Below, one piece after another: positions 23,907-33,208 of a stretch of DNA of 64,000 nucleotides. Each line of letters begins with the position of its first letter. Within the stretch, counting starts at the first letter, position 1. The stretch spans positions 54,549 through 118,548 of the forward strand of contig NZ_JADMJL010000012.1 in assembly GCF_018780585.1 (NCBI RefSeq), read 5' to 3'. This stretch comes from Methyloversatilis discipulorum (GTDB taxonomy: Bacteria; Pseudomonadota; Gammaproteobacteria; Burkholderiales; Rhodocyclaceae). The notes under the pieces were generated by a model that was not told where the DNA came from, did no database searches, and was given only the letters and a program-made list of their open reading frames with translations. The translations under genes were made by a program, and so were the position numbers.

Positions 23907-25018
23907 TGACGACGCTGTCCATAGGTCCGCAGCACCTGTTGCCGCAACTGCGACGCACGGCCGCCGCGCTGCGTGCGCGCGCGCCGGCCTGGCTGCCTTG
24001 GTTCATCGGCCGCCTGCTGTCCGGTGTCGGCGTCGTGCTGGTTATTTCATTCATCGTGTTCGGCGCGACGCAGGCACTGCCTTCCGATCCGGCCCGCATG
24101 ATTCTCGGCCCGGAGGCACCCGAACACACGATCGAGACGCTGCGTCGCCAGCTCGGCCTGGATCGCCCGCTGGTGCTGCAGTACGTCGATTGGGCCGGGC
24201 AGGTGGTGTCGGGCAATCTGGGGCGATCCATCGATTCCAATGTGCCGGTCGCCGAACTGATGGCCGGGCGTTTCGCCAACTCTCTGACGCTGACGCTGGC
24301 CGTCGCGGCGGTGGCCTTCCCGCTCGCGCTGGTGCTGGGCATCGCACTCGCCCTGCGCCGCGACAGCCTGTTCGACCGGGCCGTGCTGTCCTCGGTCGTG
24401 CTGTTCAAGGCGGTCCCCGGCTTCGTCATCGGCATCTGCCTGGTGATGATCTTCTCCACCTCGGTGTTCAACATCCTGCCCGCTGCTTCGCTGCTCGATC
24501 CGGCACTGCCGGCATGGCGGCAGCCGCAATACCTGATCCTGCCGACGGCGACGCTGGCACTGTCGGTGGCCACCTATCTGCTGCGCCTAGTGCGTGCCTC
24601 GATGATCGAAGCGATGGACTCGGAGTACGTGACGGCTGCCCGCCTGCGTGGCGTGCCGGAGCGCCGCATCATCTGGCGGCACGCGGTGCCGAACGCGCTC
24701 ATCCCTGCGATCCAGGGCGTGGCGATGACCTTTCGCGTGCTGTTCGGCGGCGCGGTGCTGGCCGAAGTCATCTTCAGCTACCCGGGCATCGGCAATACGC
24801 TGAATGCCGCGATAGAAATGCGCGATCTGCCGCTGATCCAGGGCATCGTCCTGGTCGTCACCGTGGGCGTCGTCGCGATCAATCTCGCGGCCGACCTGAT
24901 CACCGTGCTTCTTACACCGCGCCTGCGAACTGCGACCCGCATCCGTGCCCGTTCGCCCGGTCTGCGCAACGCTGCGTCGCTGTGGCGCACCGGCAAGAGC
25001 TGGAGGGTGTCGGTATGA
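23903..25018 (+). CDS. ABC transporter permease, DppB/OppB family
   Basis: A 371-residue inner-membrane permease with six hydrophobic segments. Landmarks are LGLDRPLVLQYVDW near residue 88 and the EAA loop MDSEYVTAARLRGVPERRII near residues 235-255. It starts at ATG 23903, overlapping the binding-protein stop, and its stop overlaps the next permease start. It extends about 40 residues past a typical DppB at the C-terminus. It forms the channel with the following DppC-type permease. Confidence 0.9.
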   Translation: MMTTLSIGPQHLLPQLRRTAAALRARAPAWLPWFIGRLLSGVGVVLVISFIVFGATQALPSDPARMILGPEAPEHTIETLRRQLGLDRPLVLQYVDWAGQVVSGNLGRSIDSNVPVAELMAGRFANSLTLTLAVAAVAFPLALVLGIALALRRDSLFDRAVLSSVVLFKAVPGFVIGICLVMIFSTSVFNILPAASLLDPALPAWRQPQYLILPTATLALSVATYLLRLVRASMIEAMDSEYVTAARLRGVPERRIIWRHAVPNALIPAIQGVAMTFRVLFGGAVLAEVIFSYPGIGNTLNAAIEMRDLPLIQGIVLVVTVGVVAINLAADLITVLLTPRLRTATRIRARSPGLRNAASLWRTGKSWRVSV

Positions 25019-25875
25019 GTCGGCCGCCGTCGTCGTTCCGCAAGCCGAACCCGCTGCTCGACCTGCTGCGCGCTCGTCAGGTTCGTTTCGGACTGGTGCT
25101 CAGCGTACTGGTTGTCGCGTTCGCCCTGCTGGGGCCGCTGTTCGCACCGCACGCGCCGACCGATCTGGTCGGCATCACCTACGGTCCGCCCTCGCTCGAC
25201 GCGCCGCTCGGTCACGACTACATAGGGCACGACGTGTGGTCCCGCGTGCTGGCCGGCGGCGTATCGGTGGTCTGGATGTCGCTCGTCTCAGCCGTGCTGG
25301 CGCTGACAGCCGGCACCGCGCTCGGGTTGCTGGCGGCGTTTGCGCGGCGGCGCGTCGACCAGACCATCGTCTGGTTCACCGACGTGTTCCTCGCTTTTCC
25401 CGATCTCATCCTGGTGCTTCTCATCGTGTCCATGCTCGGTCGTGAGCACTGGATCATCGTGCTCACCGTAGCCGTCGCCTTCGCGCCGGGCGTGGTGCGG
25501 CTGTCGCGCGGCATCGCGCTGGGCGTGGTGAACCAGGAATTCGTCGAGGCGGCCGAAATGATGGGTTACCCGCGCGGTCGCATCCTGTTCCGCGAAATCC
25601 TGCCCAGCATCCTGACGCCGCTGCTGGTGCATCTCGGAATCATGCTCACCTGGGCCATCGGCATGCTGTCGGGCCTGGCCTTCCTCGGCTACGGCGTCGC
25701 GCCGCCGGCTGCCGACTGGGGACTGATGATCAACGAGAACCGGGCCGGGCTGCTGATACAGCCGGCTGCCGTGTTCGGCCCGGTGCTGCTGATCGCGCTG
25801 TTCGCACTGGGCACCAACCTGCTCGCCGAGGGCGTCGGGCGGGTCACTTCGCGGATCGAGGAGAAAACGACGTGA
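25015..25875 (+). CDS. ABC transporter permease, DppC/OppC family
   Basis: A 286-residue inner-membrane permease. Landmarks are the N-terminal helix VLSVLVVAFALLGPLFAP, the GTDxxGRD-like segment here changed to LGHDYIGHDVWSR, and the EAA loop VNQEFVEAAEMMGYPRGRIL near residues 172-191. ATG 25015 overlaps the stop of the DppB-type gene, and its stop overlaps the ATPase start (GTGA). The late PPAADWGLMI motif is typical of the family. Confidence 0.9.
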   Translation: MSRPPSSFRKPNPLLDLLRARQVRFGLVLSVLVVAFALLGPLFAPHAPTDLVGITYGPPSLDAPLGHDYIGHDVWSRVLAGGVSVVWMSLVSAVLALTAGTALGLLAAFARRRVDQTIVWFTDVFLAFPDLILVLLIVSMLGREHWIIVLTVAVAFAPGVVRLSRGIALGVVNQEFVEAAEMMGYPRGRILFREILPSILTPLLVHLGIMLTWAIGMLSGLAFLGYGVAPPAADWGLMINENRAGLLIQPAAVFGPVLLIALFALGTNLLAEGVGRVTSRIEEKTT

Positions 25876-27800
25876 GCGCGATTGCAGTGGACCGACCGGT
25901 GTTCCGGCAGACCGATCTTCATTACGGCGGTGCGGTCGATCACGCAGGGGCGGGCAGGGCGTGTGACGGTGTCGTCCCGCAGGCGGCATCCGCGCGGCTG
26001 AGCGTACGCGGTTTGCGGGTGCAGATTGCCGGCGGGGTCGATGTGGTGTCGGACGTCAGCTTCGACGTCGCCGCCGGTCGCATCGTGGGTCTGGTCGGTG
26101 AATCCGGTTCCGGCAAGACGACCGTAGCGTCTGCGCTGCTGGGGCACGTGCGCCACGGTGCACGCATCGTCGAGGGTCGTATCGAGGTGGCGGGTACCGA
26201 TCTGCTGTCTCTGCCGGAGAGCGCACTGCGGGCCGTCCGGGGCCGCGTGGTTGCCCATGTAGCGCAGGACCCCGCGACCACGCTCAATCCCCTGCTGCGC
26301 ATCGGCACCCATATGCACGAGGTGCTGGAGGTGCACGAGCCTGCACTCGGCCGGCGCGAGCGCGAGGCGCGCATTCTGGAGGTGTTCGCCGAGGTCGGGC
26401 TGCCGGCGGAGTCCGGCTTCCTCAAGCGCTTTCCGCACCAGCTGTCCGGCGGCCAGCAGCAACGCGTGCTGCTGGCGCAGGCCTTCGTGCTGAAGCCGCA
26501 GCTCATCGTGCTGGATGAGCCGACCACCGCGCTCGACGTGAGCACGCAGGCAAAGGTGCTGACAACCATACGCACGCTGTGCGGCCAGCACGGTGTGGCG
26601 GCCGTCTATGTGTCGCACGATCTGGCGGTGGTGCGGGAACTGGTCGATGACGTGATCGTGCTGTACGCCGGCCGCATCGTCGAAGCCGCGCCGCTGACGG
26701 CCCTGTTCGCGGCCCCGGCCCACCCCTACAGCCAGGGATTGCTGGCCGCCATTCCCGACGTGGCCGAGCGGCGCGCGCTGCAGCCAATTCCGGGACAGGC
26801 GCCTGCCCCGGGCACGCGCCCGGCGGGATGCGCCTTCGCGCCGCGCTGCCCGCTGCGCAGCGATGCATGCGCCATGCAAGTGCCCGGGCTCGTCCGCGTC
26901 GGGGCACAGCAGCGGGCCGCCTGCCTGCGTCTCGACGCCGGTCCCGCCTTCCGCATCGAGCCGGCCGGGGCGGCTCGCGCAGTGGTGCGCTCGTCCGGTG
27001 ACGCCTTGCTCGAAGTCGCGCAGATCGATGCCTGGTACGGTGAACGTCAGGTGTTGCACAACGTCGCACTGAGTCTTGACGCAGGCGAATGCGTGGCGGT
27101 GGTCGGTGAGTCCGGCTCGGGCAAGACCACGCTGGCGCGGGCGCTCGCCGGCTTGGGCGAGCACGCGAACGGCACCGTGCGCTATCGCGGCAAGGCCCTG
27201 TCGCTGCGCGCGCGCGAACGATCTCCGGATGTGCGTCACCAGATCCAGTACATCTTCCAGAACCCGTACCGCGCGCTGAATCCGCGCCATACGGTGGGCG
27301 ACACGCTGATCACCGCCGTGCGGCACTTCTTCGCCGTTGATCGGGCCGAGGCGCGAAGGCGGGCGGAGGCGGTGCTGGCGCGGGTGTCGCTGCAGCCGAC
27401 GCTGCTGGACGCCTATCCGCGCGAGCTGTCGGGCGGTGAGCGCCAGCGCGTCGCCATCGCGCGTGCGCTGGTGTGCGAGCCTCAGCTGCTGATATGCGAC
27501 GAGATCACATCGGCGCTCGACGTGTCGGTGCAGGCGACCATCCTGGCGCTGCTGCGCGAGCTGCAGGCCGGCGGGCTGTCCATCCTGTTCGTCACGCACG
27601 ACCTCGGTGTCGTGCGCGCGCTGGCTGACCGCGTGGTCGTGCTGCGCGACGGCCGTGTGGTCGAGCACGGCGCGGTGGACGACGTGCTGGATCACCCGTT
27701 CGCCGCCTACACGCGACAGCTCGTCGATCACTCACCCAGCCTGATCGAGCGTGCGCAGCGTCCGGACAAGGCGCCAAGGATAGTCCGCTACGCGCGCTGA
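25872..27800 (+). CDS. Fused double ATP-binding subunit (DppD-DppF type)
   Basis: A 642-residue ABC ATPase with two complete nucleotide-binding domains. Domain 1 has Walker A GESGSGKTT near residue 76, LSGGQQQRV near 190 and Walker B LIVLDEPTTALD near 213. Domain 2 has GESGSGKTT near 412, LSGGERQRV near 519 and LLICDEITSALD near 537. The oligopeptide-ABC C-terminal Cys-rich stretch (GCAFAPRCPLRSDAC, near 317) lies between the domains. Such fusions are common in this family. GTG 25872 overlaps the upstream stop. Last gene of the operon. Confidence 0.92.
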   Translation: MSAIAVDRPVFRQTDLHYGGAVDHAGAGRACDGVVPQAASARLSVRGLRVQIAGGVDVVSDVSFDVAAGRIVGLVGESGSGKTTVASALLGHVRHGARIVEGRIEVAGTDLLSLPESALRAVRGRVVAHVAQDPATTLNPLLRIGTHMHEVLEVHEPALGRREREARILEVFAEVGLPAESGFLKRFPHQLSGGQQQRVLLAQAFVLKPQLIVLDEPTTALDVSTQAKVLTTIRTLCGQHGVAAVYVSHDLAVVRELVDDVIVLYAGRIVEAAPLTALFAAPAHPYSQGLLAAIPDVAERRALQPIPGQAPAPGTRPAGCAFAPRCPLRSDACAMQVPGLVRVGAQQRAACLRLDAGPAFRIEPAGAARAVVRSSGDALLEVAQIDAWYGERQVLHNVALSLDAGECVAVVGESGSGKTTLARALAGLGEHANGTVRYRGKALSLRARERSPDVRHQIQYIFQNPYRALNPRHTVGDTLITAVRHFFAVDRAEARRRAEAVLARVSLQPTLLDAYPRELSGGERQRVAIARALVCEPQLLICDEITSALDVSVQATILALLRELQAGGLSILFVTHDLGVVRALADRVVVLRDGRVVEHGAVDDVLDHPFAAYTRQLVDHSPSLIERAQRPDKAPRIVRYAR

Positions 27801-27922
27801 CGCTGGCGGCTCGCCCGCGTAAATCCCCGATCACCCCTGCCCATGGCCGTGCCGGAAACGCACGCCAGGGGCGGGCTTCGGCTCCCGATTCGCGAAGCCG
27901 GAAGAAATAACAAAAGGAATCA

Positions 27923-29197
27923 ATGATGTCGTCGAAGCATGAAAGGACCGCGGCCGGCGTACGCCGGCTGCGCAGCGAAGCGGAAGCGCTCGATGCTGCA
28001 GCCGAGGCGGCGGAAGAAATCGAGACCATTGCGCGCGATCCGGCGAACAACGGCACGATTCCTCGCCGCCAGGCGGGTCTGCTGTCGGAACACGGGCTGA
28101 CCGCCATCGGTGTGCCGCGCGCCTTCGGCGGCCTTGGCGCCTCGGTGGCGACTGTGGTCGAGACGGTGCGTGTCGTATCGGTTGCCGACGGCGGCGTCGG
28201 CCAGATACTGCAGATTCACAACGTCATGCTGCGTGGCCTCTTCAACGGTTTCGCCGACGACGTGCGCGACCGGCTGGTGCAGGACGTGCTGGCCGGCCGG
28301 CGGCTGGGCAATGCGCTGGCCGAAACCGGCGGCAAGAAGCGCAAGACCAGCATCACCCGCGTCGAACGCCAGCCGGACGGCCGATTGTTGCTGAACGGCC
28401 GCAAGATTTTCGCCACCGGTGCCTACCTCGCCGAGTGGGTGTCGGTCAGCGCCGATTCCGACGATGGCCCGGTGAATGTACTGGTGCATCGCGATACGCC
28501 GGGGCTGACGCTGCACGACGACTGGCATGCCTTCGGGCAGACGAATTCGGTCAGCGGCTCGATCACCTTCGACCAGGTCGTGGTCGACGAGCGCTTCGTG
28601 CCGCGGCGCGGCTCCGACAGCAGCTTGCCCGGACGAACAGGCCTGACCTGGCCGCAGATCCTGCACGCCGCAATCGACACCGGCATTGCCCGCGGTGCGC
28701 TGCAGGCCGCCACCCGCTACCTGCGCGATGAGGCGCGACCGTGGGTGGATTCGGACGTCGATGTGGCGGCGCAGGAGCATCACATCATCAAGCGCATCGG
28801 CGAGTACGCCGTCGCCGTGCGTGCCGCCGAATCGCTGCTGAAGGACGCGGCGCACCTGTTCGACCGGCACAAGGCCGAGCCGGATGACAAGCCGCTGCAG
28901 GACGAACTGATCCTCGCTGTCGCCTCTGCGCGCGCCCAGTCCGACTACGCCTCGCTGTTCGTCGCCAGCGACATGTTCTCGCTGCTCGGCGCCAGCGCCT
29001 CTTACACGAAGTGGAACCTCGACCGCTTCTGGCGCAACGCCCGCGTGCACACCACGCACGACCCGATCCGCTGGCGGCTGCACCACGTCGGTAACTACTA
29101 CCTGAACGACGTCGACCCGGTCGAGTACGGCGCCGCCCAGCGCCAGGCGCGTCAGCAGCGCCTGCAGCAGGCGGAGGCCGGTCGCCGCGTCGCGTGA
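27923..29197 (+). CDS. SfnB-family sulfur-acquisition oxidoreductase
   Basis: A 424-residue acyl-CoA-dehydrogenase-fold flavoenzyme of the SfnB branch, close to the gene at 9484. Shared segments include ADGGVGQILQIHNVM, GRRLGNALAETGGK, DDWHAFGQTNSVSG and KWNLDRFWRNARVHTTHDPI. ATG 27923 follows AAAAGGAA; a second in-frame ATG lies one codon later. It heads an operon with a TonB receptor 62 bp downstream and two exported hydrolases, the reverse gene order of the TonB/SfnB-like pair at 9-13 kb. I saw no convincing sigma-54 site upstream. Confidence 0.88.
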   Translation: MMSSKHERTAAGVRRLRSEAEALDAAAEAAEEIETIARDPANNGTIPRRQAGLLSEHGLTAIGVPRAFGGLGASVATVVETVRVVSVADGGVGQILQIHNVMLRGLFNGFADDVRDRLVQDVLAGRRLGNALAETGGKKRKTSITRVERQPDGRLLLNGRKIFATGAYLAEWVSVSADSDDGPVNVLVHRDTPGLTLHDDWHAFGQTNSVSGSITFDQVVVDERFVPRRGSDSSLPGRTGLTWPQILHAAIDTGIARGALQAATRYLRDEARPWVDSDVDVAAQEHHIIKRIGEYAVAVRAAESLLKDAAHLFDRHKAEPDDKPLQDELILAVASARAQSDYASLFVASDMFSLLGASASYTKWNLDRFWRNARVHTTHDPIRWRLHHVGNYYLNDVDPVEYGAAQRQARQQRLQQAEAGRRVA

Positions 29198-29259
29198 GCT
29201 CGCACACCTTCACCCGCATCCGCATTTACCCACTCGATCACATACAGAGAGGCTCGTTC

Positions 29260-31740
29260 ATGATCGTTCTTCACCGCTTCAAGCTGGCAAGGACCAGCGC
29301 ACTCGTCGCCGGCGCACTGGCGAGTCTGAGCAGCGGCATCCAGGCGCAGGACGCGACGGCGGACGCGACGTCCGCCGGCCCGCTCGACGCCGTCGTCGTC
29401 ACCGGTACGCGACGTAGCAACACCACCAGCCTTCAGGCGTCGGCACCGGTCGACGTCATCAGCGGCAAGGATCTGGAGGCGACCGGCGCTGCCGATCTGT
29501 CGCGCGCGCTGATCAGCCTGTCGCCGTCGGCCACCTTTCCGTCGACGCCCAATGGTTCCTTCGCCTCGTCGATCCCGTCCGGCGCCTCGCTGCGTGGGCT
29601 GTCCGCCGACCAGGTATTGGTGCTGGTCAACGGCAAGCGCCGCCACGTCGGCGCCAACTTCACGCGCCAGGCACTGGCCGGTGGCCGCGGGTCGGCCGCG
29701 GTCGACCTCAGCCTGATCCCGGTGGCGGCCATCGAGCGCGTCGAAATCCTGCGTGATGGAGCCGCTGCTCAGTACGGTTCCGACGCCATTGCCGGCGTCA
29801 TCAACATCGTCCTGAAGGGGCGCGACAACGGCGGCGCGATCGGCTATCGCTACGGCGAGTACGGCAACGGTTACGGCGGCGAACAGCACACGCTCAGCGG
29901 CTGGAAGGGCATTTCGCTGGCCAATGACGGCTTCCTGACGCTGAGCTTCGACGCCGGTGTGCGCGACTTCGCGAACAACACCAACCCCGACGTCCGGCTC
30001 GCCGACGACCATCCGTACAAGGACTGGAAGTTTGGAGCGCCCAAGGTGAAGGACCAGTTCAATCTGCTGGCCAATGCCGAAGTGCCGGTGAATGCCGACC
30101 TTTCGTTGTACGCCTTCGCCACGCTGTCGCGGCGCGAAAGCGTCGGCGAGGGCTTCTACGAATCGAACACCGCGAACTCGACGCTGGTGCGCTCCGCCGC
30201 CTTCCAGCAGCGCTACCCATTCGGCCGCATTCCGATCACCGTCTACGAGCTGGAGGACGCTGCACTCAATGTCGGTGCGCGTTTCGGCGACAAGGACCTC
30301 GGCCGCTTCGACCTGTACGCAAACCTGGGTCAGAACACGGTCAAGTCGATTGACAGGAACGGCCTGAATCCCAGTTACGGTATCGATTCGCCCTCCACCT
30401 ACGACACCGGCGAACGCAGGAACACGCAGGCCAATCTCGGCCTTGACTACGTACGCGACCTGACGGTGGACGCCTTCGCCGGGCCGCTGACCCTGTCCGC
30501 CGGGCTGGCCTACCGCTGGGAGGAGTACGACCTGAGCGCCGGCGATCCCATCGCCTATACGCGCGGCCCGTTCTATCAGGTCGGGGCGCCGGGCGTGGCG
30601 GTGCCTGAGATCTATTCGGGCATCACCGATCAGGACGCACGCACCATTTCGCGCAACGTGGTGGGTGGCTACGTTGGCTTTGAGAGCAATGTGACCGAGA
30701 AGCTCAACCTGGGGCTGGCCCTGCGCTCCGAGCATTACTCGGACTTCGGTGGCACCACGACCGGCAAGGGTTCGCTGCGCTACGATTTCACGCCGGAATT
30801 CGCAGTGCGGACGACCGCCAGCACGGGCTATCGCGCGCCCTCCATCGTGCAGCTCGGCTACTCCGCCTTCAGCGTGCAGACCGCCAATATCGGCGGCGTG
30901 TTCACCGACGTCCAGCAGCGCACGCTGCTGCCGGGCAGCCCGATCGCGGAGCTGCTGGGCGGCAAGGCGCTGAAGCCGGAAGAGTCGGAGAACGTTTCGC
31001 TAGGCTTCGTCTGGCGGCCGGTGAGCAATGCCTCGCTCACCTTTGACGCCTACCAGATCGACATCAAGAACCGCGTGCTGCTGTCGGAGAACCTGTCCAC
31101 CACGACGATTCCCGCACTGGCACCCATCCTGGCGCCTTTCGGCATCAACAACGCGGCCTTCTTCACCAATGTGCTCGATACCCGCACGCGCGGCTTCGAG
31201 CTGTCGGGCAAGTACCGGCTCGAACTGCAGAGCCGGGGTCGCCTCGATCTGAGCGCCGGCTTCGCGGCGACCGACACCGAAATCACCAAGGCGCGTGACG
31301 TAGTGACGCCGAACGGCACGGTGATTCCGAGCGCGCGCATCGTCGGCCGCGCCACCCGCGGGCTGGTCGAGGACATCACACCGAACAACAAGCTCACGCT
31401 GGGGGCCGTGTGGCGCATCGCGCAGTGGGAAATCAGTTCGGCGGCCCGTCGCTACGGCAAATGGACGAGCCGTGCCACGCTGCCGGTGGATGATCAGACC
31501 TTCGACGTGCAATGGGTGTTCGACCTCGACGTCGCCTACCACTTCAGCGGCCCGCTCAAAGGACTGAAGGCCTCGGTCGGCGCGATCAACCTTTTCGACA
31601 GCTACCCGGACAAGACCCGGCGGCTGCTCAACAGCAGCGGCGCACTGGCCAGTGTGGGCGGGGTGACCAAGTACAGCTTCAACGCGCCCGAGGGCGGCCT
31701 TGGCGCCTTCTACTACACCAGCCTGAACTACAGCTTCTGA
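29260..31740 (+). CDS. TonB-dependent receptor
   Basis: An 826-residue outer-membrane receptor. ATG 29260 follows AGAGAGG and begins the signal peptide (cleavage near SGIQAQ). A TonB-box-like LDAVVVTGTRR, a plug with VDVISGKDLEATGAADLSRAL, and a barrel ending YTSLNYSF complete it. It is located between an SfnB-like enzyme and two exported hydrolases. The plug and barrel resemble receptors for small organic ligands (GSLRYDFTPEFAVRTTASTGYRAPS). The ligand is unknown. Confidence 0.92.
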   Translation: MIVLHRFKLARTSALVAGALASLSSGIQAQDATADATSAGPLDAVVVTGTRRSNTTSLQASAPVDVISGKDLEATGAADLSRALISLSPSATFPSTPNGSFASSIPSGASLRGLSADQVLVLVNGKRRHVGANFTRQALAGGRGSAAVDLSLIPVAAIERVEILRDGAAAQYGSDAIAGVINIVLKGRDNGGAIGYRYGEYGNGYGGEQHTLSGWKGISLANDGFLTLSFDAGVRDFANNTNPDVRLADDHPYKDWKFGAPKVKDQFNLLANAEVPVNADLSLYAFATLSRRESVGEGFYESNTANSTLVRSAAFQQRYPFGRIPITVYELEDAALNVGARFGDKDLGRFDLYANLGQNTVKSIDRNGLNPSYGIDSPSTYDTGERRNTQANLGLDYVRDLTVDAFAGPLTLSAGLAYRWEEYDLSAGDPIAYTRGPFYQVGAPGVAVPEIYSGITDQDARTISRNVVGGYVGFESNVTEKLNLGLALRSEHYSDFGGTTTGKGSLRYDFTPEFAVRTTASTGYRAPSIVQLGYSAFSVQTANIGGVFTDVQQRTLLPGSPIAELLGGKALKPEESENVSLGFVWRPVSNASLTFDAYQIDIKNRVLLSENLSTTTIPALAPILAPFGINNAAFFTNVLDTRTRGFELSGKYRLELQSRGRLDLSAGFAATDTEITKARDVVTPNGTVIPSARIVGRATRGLVEDITPNNKLTLGAVWRIAQWEISSAARRYGKWTSRATLPVDDQTFDVQWVFDLDVAYHFSGPLKGLKASVGAINLFDSYPDKTRRLLNSSGALASVGGVTKYSFNAPEGGLGAFYYTSLNYSF

Positions 31741-31752
31741 TCCACATGCATT

Positions 31753-31772
31753 CGGCCACCTGTGCGTGGCCG
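31753..31772 (+). other. Intercistronic hairpin before the amidohydrolase start
   Basis: CGGCCAC (31753-31759) pairs with GTGGCCG (31766-31772) across a 6-nt loop, ending directly at the ribosome site GGAGG (31776-31780). It may stabilise the upstream mRNA or modulate translation of the amidohydrolase. Confidence 0.4.
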
Positions 31773-31786
31773 GACGGAGGACCCCG

Positions 31787-33139
31787 ATGAAACGACTGCT
31801 TGCCGCGCTCCTTGCATCCGGCGTGTTCGCATCCCCGGCGCCGGCCGCCGCCGAGGCGCCCCGTACCGCCTACCGAGCGGCGAAGCTGCTCGATGTGGAC
31901 AGCGGCCGCTATGTGTACGACCCGGTCATCGTGGTCGAGGGTGGTCGCATCGTCCGCGTGGGCAGCGGCCTCGCCGTGCCTGACGGCATTCCACTGGTCG
32001 ACTTCGGCGACGCCATCCTGCTGCCCGGACTGATCGATGCCCACGTCCACCTGGGCGGCGGACCGGACGCCGCGACGCGTTCGCAGACTCGCAATGTGCT
32101 GCACGCCGCGCGAGCGGCGCAGCACAGCCTGTACGCCGGCTTCACGACCTTGCGCAGCATGGGCGGGCCGGCCTATTCGGTCATCGCGCTGCGCGATGCG
32201 ATCAACGACGGCGACATCGTCGGGCCGCGCATTCTCGACGCCGGTGCGCTGGTTGCGGTGACCGGTGGCCATTGTTCGGGGCCGCGCGTCTATCGGCCGG
32301 AAATCGCGTCGACCGCCGAGGGCGTGGCCGACGGTCCGGACGAACTGCGCAGGACCACGCGCAAGCTCATCAAGTACGGGGCGGACTTCATCAAGGCATG
32401 CATCACTGGGGGCTTCGTGTCCGGCACCGATCCCAACCAGGTGCAGTTCGCCGAGGACGAGGTGAGGGCGGTGATCGATACGGCGCACGGTCTAGGTCGC
32501 AAAGTGGCCATCCACGCGCACGGCGCCGACGGCATCCGACTTGCGGCGCGGCTGGGCGCGGACTCGATCGAGCACGGCACGCTGATCGACGACGAGGGCA
32601 TTGCCGCGGTGAAGAAAGGCAGCGTGTTCATCGTGCCGACGGTCAAGGTGATGGCGAGCTCGGTCGAGAAGGCGAAGAAGGCCGGGGCTTCGGAGGGCAC
32701 GCTGGCCGCGCTGGCGGCTGCCCGCGACGCGCAGAAGCGGAATCTTGCGAAGGCGTACGCGCGGGGCGTGGTGTTCGCCTTCGGCACCGACTTCACGCAG
32801 GACGGCAGCAACGCCACCGAGTTCTCCGCGCTGCTCGAGCTCGGACTCACTCCCTTGCAGGCGATCCAGACCGCCACCGTGCATGCCGCGCAATTGCTCG
32901 GCCTGTCGGAGCGCATCGGCAAGGTGGCGCCGGGCTACTTCGCCGACTTCATCGCGGTGCAGGACGACCCGCTGCGCAACGTGCGCGCTCTGGAAAAAGT
33001 GGTGGTCGTGGTGAAGAACGGCGAGCTGGTGCGCAACGACCTGGCGCCGACGCCGCTGCTGCGCCGCGCGGCGCTGGCTGCGACCGGGGAGAGCGCTGAT
33101 CGAGAAGACCACGGCCACAGCCACGATCACGCGCACTGA
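31787..33139 (+). CDS. Exported metal-dependent amidohydrolase with His-rich C-terminal tail
   Basis: A 450-residue amidohydrolase of the imidazolonepropionase-like/prolidase-like group. A signal peptide (MKRLLAALLASGVFASPAPAAA) predicts a periplasmic enzyme. Metal ligands are visible: HVH near residue 85, the Lys of FIKACITGG near 201 (carbamylated bridge), HAHG near 243, EHGT near 262 and GTDF near 333. The last 12 residues (EDHGHSHDHAH) are unusually His-rich and could store or scavenge zinc. Its position in a TonB/SfnB-like operon suggests it cleaves an amide or cyclic amide bond in an imported organosulfur compound. Confidence 0.88.
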   Translation: MKRLLAALLASGVFASPAPAAAEAPRTAYRAAKLLDVDSGRYVYDPVIVVEGGRIVRVGSGLAVPDGIPLVDFGDAILLPGLIDAHVHLGGGPDAATRSQTRNVLHAARAAQHSLYAGFTTLRSMGGPAYSVIALRDAINDGDIVGPRILDAGALVAVTGGHCSGPRVYRPEIASTAEGVADGPDELRRTTRKLIKYGADFIKACITGGFVSGTDPNQVQFAEDEVRAVIDTAHGLGRKVAIHAHGADGIRLAARLGADSIEHGTLIDDEGIAAVKKGSVFIVPTVKVMASSVEKAKKAGASEGTLAALAAARDAQKRNLAKAYARGVVFAFGTDFTQDGSNATEFSALLELGLTPLQAIQTATVHAAQLLGLSERIGKVAPGYFADFIAVQDDPLRNVRALEKVVVVVKNGELVRNDLAPTPLLRRAALAATGESADREDHGHSHDHAH

Positions 33140-33162
33140 ACGTTCCATGACCCGTCATCCCG

Positions 33163-33187
33163 CCGGCGACAGGGCCGCCGGTGTTTT
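33163..33187 (+). terminator. Weak intercistronic terminator-like hairpin
   Basis: CCGGCG (33163-33168) pairs with CGCCGG (33176-33181) and is followed by TGTTTT. It sits between the amidohydrolase and the next hydrolase, so it may attenuate rather than end transcription. Confidence 0.4.
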
Positions 33188-33208
33188 CCATCCATAGAGG
33201 ACGCATCC

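Noticed and set aside
27801..27922. Sigma-54 promoter before the SfnB-like gene at 27923
   Set aside because: A GG-N10-GC pair exists but neither half resembles TGGCAC or TTGC; only a 7-bp hairpin (27874-27899) without T-run is seen.
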